Shown here: positions 8,050 through 15,734 of the stretch, one piece after another
How positions within the stretch are numbered: the first letter of the stretch is position 1
Layout of the letters: each line of letters opens with the position of its first letter
DNA from: CAZYQW01 sp964649825
GTDB taxonomy: Bacteria; Planctomycetota; B15-G4; JADJEK01
Length of the DNA: 64,000 bases
Reading direction: 5' to 3'
NCBI GenBank assembly: GCA_964649825.1
Contig: CAZYQW010000116.1
Location: forward strand, 1-64,000
Made by a program: the position numbers and the translations under genes
The notes under the pieces: model-generated
Database searches by the model: none
What the model saw: only the letters and a program-made list of their open reading frames with translations
Told to the model about the DNA's origin: nothing

Positions 8050-9305
8050 GAGCCGCCTCCGTCGCTCGCGGCCGCGTCGACGTACCGTCCGAGGGTGAGG
8101 AGCGCGAACGCGGTGCCCCACGTCTCTCCGTACGTTCCCGATGCGGTGTCCCACCAGCTTCCGTTCGCCTCCTGCGTGCGCAGCATCGTCCACGCGCATC
8201 GATCCCACCACGCGGGGTCGGCGTGCTCGCGGAGCGACGTCGCGACCTCGGCGGCGTAGTAGTAGCCGAAGAAGAAGAAGTACCCCGAGATGGCGTGGGG
8301 CGCGCTGTGCGGGATGATCAGCTTGCGCCCCGACTCGAGGTAGTTCTCGGAGGTCGCGAAGACGTCGAGGCTGAGGGCGAGGTCGTCCGCGTCGAACCGT
8401 CCGAGGGCGTGGAGCGCGAAGGCGCAGGCCACGGTGCGCGACCCGGACCCGAGGTTCATCAGCGCGGAGGAGCCGCGCGCCACGTGGCTCGAGCTGTAGA
8501 CGAAGCTCCCGTCGGGAAGACGCTGGCGCAGCACGATCTCGACGGCGTCGTCGATCATGCCGCCCGGGACCTCGACGCCGCCGGCGCGCGCGCGATCGAG
8601 CGCGACCGCGAACACGGCGGTGTTGAACGACATCGACTCGAAATCGTTCATCTGGCCCGAGTAGTAGCCCCATCCGCCTTCGTGCTGTTGGTACTTGCGC
8701 AGCCCGTCGACGCAGACGCCGGCGGCGGCGCGGATCGCCTCGTGCCGCTCGCCGTACGCGTCGTCGGCGAGAAGGCGCGCGATGAAGTCGAGCTTGTAGC
8801 CGTAGCCCCACGTGTTGAAGCTCTCGCCCGGCTCGTACGCGAACTTCTCCTCGCTCACGAGGTCGTCGATCGCGCGGGCGAGCGCCGCGTCCTCGGACGG
8901 CGAACGGCCCCGTTTCTCGTAGAGGGCCTGCGCGGCGAGCGCCGTGCACGCCATCCGCACGCCGTCCTGGCTGCCCCGGTGCCGGAGCTGGAACCCGAAG
9001 TCGGACAGCTTGGCGAGGCGCGCGTCGTGCGTGCCGAACGAGCCGTCCTTGTTCTGGGCGCCGATCAGGTAGGCGAAGCCGCGGGTGCGGGCCGCGTCCG
9101 CGCGACGGACGAGCTCGTCGCGATCCACGCCGGGGCGCAGCCCGTGGGCATCCACGATCGGCGTCTCGACGTCGTCCGTCGACTCCGACGACCCGGACGC
9201 CGGCTGGGCATGAGCGGTCGCGGCGACCGACACGATGATGAGGAGCGCCGGGAAGGCGAGCGCGTTCGTGACCAGGCGTCGTCCGTCGTACTTCGATCGC
9301 GGCAT
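8046..9305 (-). CDS. Secreted terpenoid-cyclase-fold (alpha/alpha toroid) protein
   Basis: The protein has 419 residues with a signal peptide (FPALLIIVSVAATAHA, cleavage before QPAS). The mature protein is built from helix-pair repeats with DGSFG, GGWGYYSGQ, DGSFVYSSS and GSWWDTASG turns, the signature of the squalene-cyclase / prenyltransferase toroid. The DxDD acid motif of squalene-hopene cyclases is missing and the protein is exported, so it is not a hopanoid enzyme. It sits between the ABC permease gene (22-base gap) and the PDZ-toroid lipoprotein gene (4-base ATGA overlap). The two toroid proteins are paralogues and may form a periplasmic or surface pair served by the transporter. The ligand is unknown. 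Confidence 0.82.
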   Translation of the reverse strand: MPRSKYDGRRLVTNALAFPALLIIVSVAATAHAQPASGSSESTDDVETPIVDAHGLRPGVDRDELVRRADAARTRGFAYLIGAQNKDGSFGTHDARLAKLSDFGFQLRHRGSQDGVRMACTALAAQALYEKRGRSPSEDAALARAIDDLVSEEKFAYEPGESFNTWGYGYKLDFIARLLADDAYGERHEAIRAAAGVCVDGLRKYQQHEGGWGYYSGQMNDFESMSFNTAVFAVALDRARAGGVEVPGGMIDDAVEIVLRQRLPDGSFVYSSSHVARGSSALMNLGSGSRTVACAFALHALGRFDADDLALSLDVFATSENYLESGRKLIIPHSAPHAISGYFFFFGYYYAAEVATSLREHADPAWWDRCAWTMLRTQEANGSWWDTASGTYGETWGTAFALLTLGRYVDAAASDGGGS

Positions 9306-9327
9306 GATGATCCGTCCTTGTCTGCCG

Positions 9328-10590
9328 TCACTCGACGCGAAGCGCGAGGACCGGGTCGAGCTTCGCCGCCTTCACCGCCGGAAGCGTCCCGAAGATCAGC
9401 CCCGTCAGTACCGAGACGCCGAGCGCGAACGGAAACGAGAGCGGACGGAAGACGACCGTCCACTGCGCGAGGCCGCCGATCGCGAGCGCGAGCCCCGCAC
9501 CGACCCCCATGCCGACGATGCCGCCGAGCAGGCAGAGCAACGTGCTCTCGCCGACGAACAGGTGGATCACGTCCTTCTCCGTCGCGCCGAGCGCGCGGCG
9601 CAGGCCGATCTCCTGCCGTCGCTCGGCCATGTTCGCAAGCATGATGTTCATGATGCCGACGCCGCCGACGATCAGCGAGATCGCGGCGAGCGAGCCCATG
9701 ACCCACTGGAAGACCCGCTCCGAGCGGCGGTGCTCGTTCAAGAGCGCGAGCGGCACCGTCACCTCGACGTCGGACTGTCGGTGGCGCTTCTCGAGGAGGT
9801 TCTGCACCGCCTGGGCGACCGGCAGGAGGAACTCTTCGCTCGGCACCTGGCAGACGGCTCGGTTCACCTCGAGCTCGGTCGCCTCGCTCGCCCCCTGACC
9901 CTGCCGGACCTGGAGCCGGCCGAAGCGAGCGAACGTGGTCGAGAACGGGACGTAGGCGGTCTTGTCGGGGTTCGAGAGGAGACCGCTGTTGCCCGTCTGG
10001 CCCTTGCGCTCCATCACGCCGATGCACGTGAAGTGGTTGCCGCCGATCTGGACCACCTCGCCGACCGGCGACTGCAGCGGGAAGAGCTCGCGGGCGGCGT
10101 CGTACCCCAGCACGCAGACCGCGGCCGCGCTCGCCTCGTCGGCCGGGCCGAGGAATCGGCCGGCGGCAGCCGAGTGTCCCATGACGTCCGCGTACGCCGC
10201 CGTCGTGCCGACGACGTTGACGTCGGAGACGTGGAGGTTCGCGCGGACGTCCTTCAGCATGACGCGCATCGGAACGACGCGTTCGAGGATCGGCAGGTTG
10301 TCCTCGAGCACCGCGACGTCGTCGCGGGTGATGCCGTAGCGGGCGATCCATGAAGACTCGGACCGCGTCCGCTCGCGCTTCCGGATCCGCTCGGGCTTCA
10401 CGCTGTCGACGATGACGTTGTGAAGGCCCATCCGCTCCATCCGATGCACGACGTCCTGCCGCGCCACCTCGGAGATCGAGACCATGCAGATGACCGAAGC
10501 GACGCCGAAGATGATCCCGAGCGCGGCGAGCCCGGAGCGAGTCTTGTGGAGGAGCAGGTTCTCGAGCGCCTCGACGAAGAGCCTACGCAT
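9328..10590 (-). CDS. MacB-type ABC transporter permease
   Basis: The protein has 420 residues. It has the layout of the FtsX/MacB permease family: one N-terminal helix (residues about 18-38, GLAALGIIFGVASVICMVSI), a large extracytoplasmic core of about 240 residues, then three C-terminal helices with the diagnostic coupling sequence RRQEIGLRRALGATEKD. Such permeases work by mechanotransmission, driving periplasmic events or extruding lipoproteins, peptides or toxins, rather than by forming a classic import channel. The start at 10590 has GAGG six bases upstream and overlaps the ATPase gene by 8 bases. The ATPase is on a separate chain here, unlike E. coli MacB. Confidence 0.93.
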   Translation of the reverse strand: MRRLFVEALENLLLHKTRSGLAALGIIFGVASVICMVSISEVARQDVVHRMERMGLHNVIVDSVKPERIRKRERTRSESSWIARYGITRDDVAVLEDNLPILERVVPMRVMLKDVRANLHVSDVNVVGTTAAYADVMGHSAAAGRFLGPADEASAAAVCVLGYDAARELFPLQSPVGEVVQIGGNHFTCIGVMERKGQTGNSGLLSNPDKTAYVPFSTTFARFGRLQVRQGQGASEATELEVNRAVCQVPSEEFLLPVAQAVQNLLEKRHRQSDVEVTVPLALLNEHRRSERVFQWVMGSLAAISLIVGGVGIMNIMLANMAERRQEIGLRRALGATEKDVIHLFVGESTLLCLLGGIVGMGVGAGLALAIGGLAQWTVVFRPLSFPFALGVSVLTGLIFGTLPAVKAAKLDPVLALRVE

Positions 10591-11275
10591 CGACCACCTC
10601 GCCGTCCTTCAGCCGGATCGTGCGCGGGGTCCGCGCCGCGAGCCCGAGGTCATGGGTCACCATCACCACCGTCCGCCCCTCGTCGCGCAGAGCGTCGAGG
10701 AGGCGGAAGATCTCGTTGCCGTTCTGCTCGTCCAGGTTGCCGGTCGGCTCGTCGGCCAGCACGAGCTTCGGCTCGTTGAGGAGCGCCCGACAGATCGCCA
10801 CCCGCTGCATCTCGCCGTTCGACAGCTCGGTCGGTCGGTGTTCGATCCGATGGCCGAGCCCGACCCGCTCGATCAGGGACCGCGCCCGTTGCTCGAGGGT
10901 CCCCGGCCCGTCCGCGCCGTTTTTCGCCGCGGGGTGGTAGCGCGCGGCGAGGAGCACGTTCCTCAGCACGTTCTGCTGCGGGACGAGGTGGAACGACTGG
11001 AAGATGAAGCCGATCTCGCGCGCGCGCACCGCGGAGCGCTCCTCGTCGTCGAGCGAGCCGACGTTCTTGCCCGCGAGGTCGTAGCGCCCGCTGGTCGGAT
11101 CGCTGAGGAGGCCGAGCAGGTAGAGCAGCGTCGACTTGCCGGAGCCGGAGCTGCCGACGACGGACACGAACTCCCCGACGTCGATCTCGAGGTCGATCCG
11201 CTTCAGCGCGCGCACGTCGCCGCCCGGCATCGGGTACGACTTCTCGACCTTCTCCAGCTCGATCAGCGGCGGCAT
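10583..11275 (-). CDS. MacB/LolD-type ABC transporter ATP-binding protein
   Basis: The protein has 230 residues and is the ATPase partner of the permease that follows. Walker A is GSSGSGKST, the Q-loop FIFQSFHLVP, Walker B LVLADEPTG and the switch histidine MVTHD. The signature reads LSNGEMQRVA instead of LSGGQQQRVA; the first Ser and Gly are kept, so ATP binding at the dimer interface should survive. A 15-residue insertion with AAKNGADGPG occurs before the helical subdomain. It starts 3 bases after the stop codon of the membrane-fusion gene and overlaps the permease gene by 8 bases, so the three products are made together. Confidence 0.94.
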   Translation of the reverse strand: MPPLIELEKVEKSYPMPGGDVRALKRIDLEIDVGEFVSVVGSSGSGKSTLLYLLGLLSDPTSGRYDLAGKNVGSLDDEERSAVRAREIGFIFQSFHLVPQQNVLRNVLLAARYHPAAKNGADGPGTLEQRARSLIERVGLGHRIEHRPTELSNGEMQRVAICRALLNEPKLVLADEPTGNLDEQNGNEIFRLLDALRDEGRTVVMVTHDLGLAARTPRTIRLKDGEVVDA

Positions 11276-11278
11276 CGA

Positions 11279-12745
11279 TCACTCCCGGTGCGGGTCGTAG
11301 AGGAAGACCGTTTCGCCTTCCTTCAGTCCTTCGGTGACCGCCACGGATTTGCCGTTCGTCTCGCCGAGCGTCACGCGGCGCTTCTGCGCATCGGTGCCCA
11401 CCTCGACGAAGCAGAAGTACTGGCCCGCGTCCTCGAACACCGCGACGACCGGAACCTGGATCGCGGCCGGCACGTTGTCGGCGCGCACGGTGACGCGGCA
11501 GTTCATCCCGGAGCGGAGCTGGGGGAAGACGCCCTCGTAGCTCCCCTTCACCGTGAACTCTCGCACCTCGGAGAAGAAGCCCTCGCGCGACGCGATCTGG
11601 TCGACCTGATCGAGCTTTCCGTGGAGCTCGAGGTACGGGAACGCGTCCGGCACGACCGAGATCGGCAGCCCGGCCCGCATGTGCTGGATGTCGTTCTCGA
11701 GCACCCGCATCTTGATCGAGAGGTTGTCCATCGCCGCGATGGTCATGAGGATGTCGTGGGTGCGGACGCGGCCGCCGACGCGCATCTCGTTGTTCCGGTC
11801 GCCGAAGATCACCACGTCGGTCGGCGAGTCGTCGTCGGTGCGCCCGAAGAAGACGACCCCGTCGCGCGGCGACGTCACGCTCAACGTCTTGCCGTCTGCC
11901 TCCAGGTCGCTCACCTTCTTCGTCGCCTTGTCGAGCTTGCGCTCGGCCTTCGCGACCGCCGCCTTCTTCTCCGCGAGGTTCGCGGCGAACTTCACTTGGT
12001 GCTGCTTCAGCTCCGCCTTCTTCTTGTCGACTTCGATCTCCTTCTCGAGGATCTCCTTCTCCTTCTCGAAGCGCTTCCAGTGCTCGAAGTCGCGCTTCGC
12101 GATGGACAGCGAGCGATCGAGGTTCTCGACGTTGCGCTTCTCGCGCTCGATGAGGATGTTCTCGGTCGCGGTGTGGAGCTCGCGCTCCTCGTAGAGCTGG
12201 ATGAGCTGCTCGTAGTCGACCTTGCCGTCACGGAGCCGGTTCTCGGTGTCCGCGATCCCCTGCTGCTTCGACGCGAGCTCGAACTCGGCCTTCTCGACCG
12301 CGGCCTGGCACGCCAGCTCGGCCATCGACAGCTCCTTCTCGAGGCGGGCCCGCGTCGTGTTCTGGTCGATCTCGAACGCCTCCTGGTCGGCCCTCGACTT
12401 GCCGAGCTCCACCTCGGCGTCGGTCACCTCGTTGCGGGCGTCGTCGAGCGCGCGCGTCAGGCTGTCCTGCTCGAACTCCATCAGGACGTCGCCCTTCACC
12501 ACCTCGGTCCCCTCGTCGAGGAGCTTCGTCACGATGAGGTCGCCGCGGTACTCCTTCGGTTCGATGCGGATCTCGTCCTTGTCCTCGGCCGTGAAGACGC
12601 CGGACAGCTCGACCTGGATCGGGAGGTCCTTCTTCACCACCGTCGCGGTCAGCCCGCCGCCGTCGGCGGCGCTCGCCACCGTCGCGAGGAGGGCGAGGAT
12701 GAGCGGGGGGACGAGCGTACGCGTGGCGATGCGCGCGTCGATCAT
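11279..12745 (-). CDS. HlyD/MacA-family membrane fusion protein with long coiled coil
   Basis: The protein has 488 residues and is the first gene of the operon; AAGGAG lies six bases upstream of the ATG. It has a signal peptide (PPLILALLATVASA). A split biotinyl-lipoyl-like region (RGDLIVTKLLDEGTEVVKGD, then TSPRDGVVFFGR) brackets a coiled coil of roughly 160 residues (about 100-260), longer than in typical MacA, and a beta-barrel domain follows (MRVLENDIQHMRAGLPISV). Proteins of this type link an inner-membrane ABC exporter to an outer-membrane channel or to surface structures. No TolC-like gene is found next to it, so the channel, if any, is encoded elsewhere. Confidence 0.9.
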   Translation of the reverse strand: MIDARIATRTLVPPLILALLATVASAADGGGLTATVVKKDLPIQVELSGVFTAEDKDEIRIEPKEYRGDLIVTKLLDEGTEVVKGDVLMEFEQDSLTRALDDARNEVTDAEVELGKSRADQEAFEIDQNTTRARLEKELSMAELACQAAVEKAEFELASKQQGIADTENRLRDGKVDYEQLIQLYEERELHTATENILIEREKRNVENLDRSLSIAKRDFEHWKRFEKEKEILEKEIEVDKKKAELKQHQVKFAANLAEKKAAVAKAERKLDKATKKVSDLEADGKTLSVTSPRDGVVFFGRTDDDSPTDVVIFGDRNNEMRVGGRVRTHDILMTIAAMDNLSIKMRVLENDIQHMRAGLPISVVPDAFPYLELHGKLDQVDQIASREGFFSEVREFTVKGSYEGVFPQLRSGMNCRVTVRADNVPAAIQVPVVAVFEDAGQYFCFVEVGTDAQKRRVTLGETNGKSVAVTEGLKEGETVFLYDPHRE

Positions 12746-12835
12746 GACGACTCCTTCTGCGGCGAGCGTTCATCGGGCCGAACCGGGCCCCATCGGACCA
12801 AGGAACGTGCGCGGGGGCAACGGCGTTGGGTTCGC

Positions 12836-12868
12836 TTCGAGTTCTTCGCCGGACGCGAAGAACTCGAA
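12836..12868. terminator. Perfect 13-bp stem-loop, candidate terminator
   Basis: TTCGAGTTCTTCG (12836-12848) and CGAAGAACTCGAA (12856-12868) are perfect inverted repeats around a 7-base loop. The hairpin lies about 70 bases past the stop codon of the RNA methyltransferase gene and upstream of the export operon on the same strand. No U-tract follows, so it would be a Rho-dependent, stem-only or mRNA-stabilising element. Confidence 0.45.
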
Positions 12869-12940
12869 CCCGGGGTCCACCCGACACGTGACCGCGCCCC
12901 CTCCTCCGCCGCGTACCGCGGCTCCGGTTCGGTTGCGGTC

Positions 12941-14410
12941 CTACCGCGTTGGAAGCTCTTCGTCTTCCGGCGATCGCAGCGGCGTCGACCGGGCATCCGG
13001 CTCGGCCGCGAGGTTCGTCGGGAAACGGCTTCGAAGCCGCGCTCCGGCCTCGTCGCGTTCGATGCGCGCGGTGCCGACCGTCCAACCGTCGATCCGTACC
13101 AGCGCCGCGCCCGGCGCGAGGGACGCGGCACGAAGCGGGTCGAGTCGGATCGTCCCGCGCGCCAGGTAGGCGCCGGCCTCCTCGCCTTGGAGAACCACGA
13201 CCTGTCGCGACGCGGACGGCCCGAGCCAGCGCGCGGCGGACGTGGTCAGCGCCGGATCGCGGCCGCGATGGTCGAAGAGCGGGAGTCCCATGAACTCCAC
13301 GTCCGACCGCGGCGGCGGAGCGATCGCGGCCGGCACCACCCAGGTGACGCGCCGGTTCGCGCGGAACAGGACGTGTCCCTCGAGGGGGGACGTGTCGATG
13401 CCGAAGCGCGCGCGAAGGCGCTCGAGCGCGTCGTCGTCGTCCGCGCCGGCCGGCGGCGGATCGGGCGGGTCGCTGGGCGCGCCGGCGTCGATCGCCTTCT
13501 CCATCACCGCGACGAAGAACCCGCCGGTGTCGTTCGCGTGCGGCCAGAACCGGGACGCACGCCGAAGCGACGGATCGAACCGGCGCCCCGCCCATTCGGT
13601 GACGCCCGGCGACGCGTCGAGTCCGGGCACGCTCGCGTCGATCATGGCGAGACAGCCTTCGGCGCGGGCCAGGACCGCGTCGACCACCGCCTCGTTCTCC
13701 TCGGGAGCGTAGGTGCACGTCGAGTAGACGATCCGTCCGCCCGGCCGGCAGACGCGGAACGCGCGATGGAGGATGTCCGTCTGCAGGCTCGTGAGCCGGT
13801 CGCGGTCCTCGATCGGAAAGCGGGTGAGGACGCCCGGGCTCTTGCGCGACGTTCCCTCCGCCGAGCACGGCACGTCGGCGAGGACCCGATCGAACGCGCC
13901 GAATCGGCGCGGCAGGCCGGCCGCGTTCCCCAGCGTCGCCACGACGTTCGTCAGCCCGATCCGCTCGACGAGGCTCTTGACGGCGGCGAGCCGCCGCGCG
14001 CTCCGGTCGTTGGCCACGACGGTGCCGGTCGGGCCGACCGCGAGGGCGATCCTCGCCGCCTTCCCGCCGGGCGCCGCGCACGTGTCCAGGACGCGGTCGC
14101 CCGGCCGGGCCGCGAGCAGCACCGGAGGCACGAGCGAGACCTCCTCCTGGACGTGGCAGAGGCCGGTCTTGAACTCGAACGAGAGGCCGACGCGGGCGCC
14201 GGCGTTCACGCGGAAGACGCCGTCGACCCAGGGGATGGGAACCGGGTCCGCGCCCGCCGCGGCCAGCCGTGCCGCCAGGCCCGCCGGCGTGATGCGGTAC
14301 GGGTTCGCCCACGCCACGCGCGGCAGCGGGGCGACGCTCGCGGCGGCGAACGCGGCGAAGTCGTCGACGAGGTCGCGATACCGATCGAGGTTTCGAAGCG
14401 GTTCGGTCAC
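12941..14410 (-). CDS. RsmF/NSUN-type rRNA cytosine-5 methyltransferase
   Basis: The protein has 489 residues. It transfers a methyl group from S-adenosylmethionine to C5 of cytosine in RNA, most likely rRNA. The SAM site is DTCAAPGGKA (residues 109-118). The two cysteines of the mechanism are present: Cys182 in ADVPCSAEGT (release) and Cys232 in YSTCTYAPEENE (nucleophile). A C-terminal region of about 180 residues after the Rossmann domain matches the RsmF architecture (PUA-like), longer than RsmB. The start is GTG at 14410 with GGGAA five bases upstream. The target base cannot be deduced. Confidence 0.9.
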   Translation of the reverse strand: MTEPLRNLDRYRDLVDDFAAFAAASVAPLPRVAWANPYRITPAGLAARLAAAGADPVPIPWVDGVFRVNAGARVGLSFEFKTGLCHVQEEVSLVPPVLLAARPGDRVLDTCAAPGGKAARIALAVGPTGTVVANDRSARRLAAVKSLVERIGLTNVVATLGNAAGLPRRFGAFDRVLADVPCSAEGTSRKSPGVLTRFPIEDRDRLTSLQTDILHRAFRVCRPGGRIVYSTCTYAPEENEAVVDAVLARAEGCLAMIDASVPGLDASPGVTEWAGRRFDPSLRRASRFWPHANDTGGFFVAVMEKAIDAGAPSDPPDPPPAGADDDDALERLRARFGIDTSPLEGHVLFRANRRVTWVVPAAIAPPPRSDVEFMGLPLFDHRGRDPALTTSAARWLGPSASRQVVVLQGEEAGAYLARGTIRLDPLRAASLAPGAALVRIDGWTVGTARIERDEAGARLRSRFPTNLAAEPDARSTPLRSPEDEELPTR

Positions 14411-14642
14411 CGGTTCCCGCCGTCCGGCGTCGCGGTGCGATCGGGTCCGCGCGTTGGAGCGGCGCCCGGGAGCTCGGCGCGGTCGACGATGTCGGACTCG
14501 TGGGAGATCGATCGATTCATGGATGGTCGGACGGCTCCGGACGCGGCGGCGACCGCCGCATCGAACGACGACGGTCCGAGATGATAGGGCACCGCCGGCG
14601 CTTTGGGAGATCGTGCGGCTTTCGCGGCGGTTCCGGCCCGGC

Positions 14643-14648
14643 TAGAAT
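14643..14648 (+). promoter_or_regulatory. Candidate -10 box TAGAAT
   Basis: TAGAAT in GGCTAGAATCC lies 45 bases upstream of the GTG start of the selenoprotein candidate. A TTTCGC hexamer is 17 bases further upstream and is a weak -35 match. Confidence 0.4.
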
Positions 14649-14693
14649 CCACGCCGCAATGCGATCCAGCTGCTCTCTTTCCGAGGAGTGAAC

Positions 14694-15662
14694 GTGAAAC
14701 TTCCGCTCATTGCGTTGGCCGCCGCGGCGCTGTTGTCGGCCTCGCCGCCGGTGAACGCCCAGAACGAAGGCCGTTACCTGTCGGACGTCCCGCTCGAGGG
14801 GTTCAGCCAGACCGGCGCCAAGGGGTTCGACGACTACGTCGGCCGCGCGGTCCTGATCGAGTTCTTCGCGTACTGGTGAGGCCCCTGCAAAGGTGCCGTG
14901 CCGCACCTCAACGAACTGAGCGAGAAGTACGCCGGCCGTGGACTCTCGGTTCTCGGCGTGACCCACGAGGGGGTCGGGCTGACCGAGAAATGGGTCGAGG
15001 AGAACGGGGCCAAGTACGCGTACGCCTACGACAAGGGCGGCGCGCTGCAGCGCGACCTCGGGGTCGGAGGGATCCCTCACGCGGTGCTGATCGACGCGAC
15101 CGGAAGGATCATCTGGGAGGGCGGACCGACGGAGCTCCGCGACGAGACGATCGAGAAAGCGCTCTCCGGGACTCTGCCGACGCCGGTGTTCGAGTTGCCG
15201 TCCGAGGCGAGCGCGGTCCGCGGCGCGCTTCAGAAACGTCAGTTCGCGAAGGCGATCCAGGCGGCCGAGGGCCTGAACGAGCCGGCCGACCTCGCGACGA
15301 CGATCCAGTCGATCGTCACCGCGCGCCTCGAAGGACTCAGAGCCGCGCGGAGCAGCGGCGACTACCTCACCGCGACCGAGAGCGCCAAGCTGCTCGCCAA
15401 GGAGCTCAAGGGCCTGCCGGAGGAGGACGAGGTCGCGAAGATCGCAAAGGAGCTCGGCGCCGACGCGGAGGCCAAACGCGTCATCAAGGGACAGCTCGCG
15501 GTTCGCAAGGCGAAGGAGACCGAGCTGCGTCGCAAGAAAGACGCGCTCGAGGTGATCAAGCAGCTCGACAAGGTGATCGAGAAGTTCGCCGGGACGGCGG
15601 CGGCCCGCGACGCGGAGCAGTATCGCGCGCAGGTCAAGGCTTCGCTCGAGCGATTGCCCTGA
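14694..15662 (+). CDS. Secreted thioredoxin/TlpA-like selenoprotein (UGPC active site)
   Basis: The frame reads through one TGA (14877-14879) and gives 322 residues if the TGA is selenocysteine. The GTG at 14694 follows GAGGAG by five bases and begins a signal peptide (PLIALAAAALLSASPPVNA), so the protein works outside the cytoplasm. The active site reads FFAYW-Sec62-GPC65-KGAVPHLNEL: Sec replaces the first cysteine of the WCGPC thioredoxin motif. The downstream fold is intact, with VLGVTHEG and a cis-proline at GGIPHAVLIDATG. After the thioredoxin domain (to about residue 155) comes a helical, lysine- and glutamate-rich region of about 165 residues. A hairpin with SECIS features sits just 3' of the TGA. 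The alternative is a nonsense mutation or a base-call error; that a stop would fall exactly on the catalytic residue of an otherwise intact frame is unlikely. No sel genes are in the window. Confidence 0.85.
14877..14879 (+). other. In-frame TGA predicted to encode selenocysteine
   Basis: The codon follows TGG (Trp) and precedes GGC CCC TGC (Gly-Pro-Cys), exactly where WCGPC of thioredoxins has its nucleophilic cysteine. The same frame stays open for 260 further codons with thioredoxin-like sequence. Confidence 0.82.
14891..14908 (+). promoter_or_regulatory. Candidate bacterial SECIS hairpin
   Basis: AGGTGC (14891-14896) pairs perfectly with GCACCT (14903-14908) around the loop CGTGCC. The apical loop begins 17 bases after the TGA and has G as its second base. 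Both values fall within the usual bacterial SECIS rule (loop 16-37 bases from UGA, G in the first two loop positions). The stem is short and GC-rich sequence folds easily, so the hairpin supports but does not prove Sec insertion. Confidence 0.6.
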
Positions 15663-15690
15663 TTGCTCGGGCGCCCTGATTGCTTGGGCG
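15657..15690 (+). repeat. Tandem 17-bp duplication across a stop codon
   Basis: CCCTGATTGCTCGGGCG (15657-15673) is followed directly by CCCTGATTGCTTGGGCG (15674-15690), with 16 of 17 bases identical. The first copy contains the TGA stop of the selenoprotein candidate, so a second in-frame-looking TGA follows. It appears to be a recent slippage duplication in the 3' region. Confidence 0.7.
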
Positions 15691-15734
15691 CTCGGGCTCC
15701 CGGGTGCTTGGGGTGCCGCAGGAGAGGCGGCGGG

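Noticed and set aside
8046..9305. Squalene-hopene cyclase (hopanoid biosynthesis)
   Set aside because: It is exported and lacks the DxDD acid motif; only the helical toroid fold is shared.
14407..14652. Possible 37-81-residue gene upstream of the RsmF-type gene, ending in a GTGA overlap with its start
   Set aside because: The overlap is suggestive, but there is no ribosome site, the composition is random-looking and no motif is seen; the evidence is too thin for a call.
14694..15662. Reading the TGA as a true stop, giving a 61-residue protein and a second gene at 14898, or a pseudogene
   Set aside because: The stop replaces exactly the catalytic residue, the flanking thioredoxin sequence is intact, no other lesion occurs in the frame and a SECIS-like hairpin follows.
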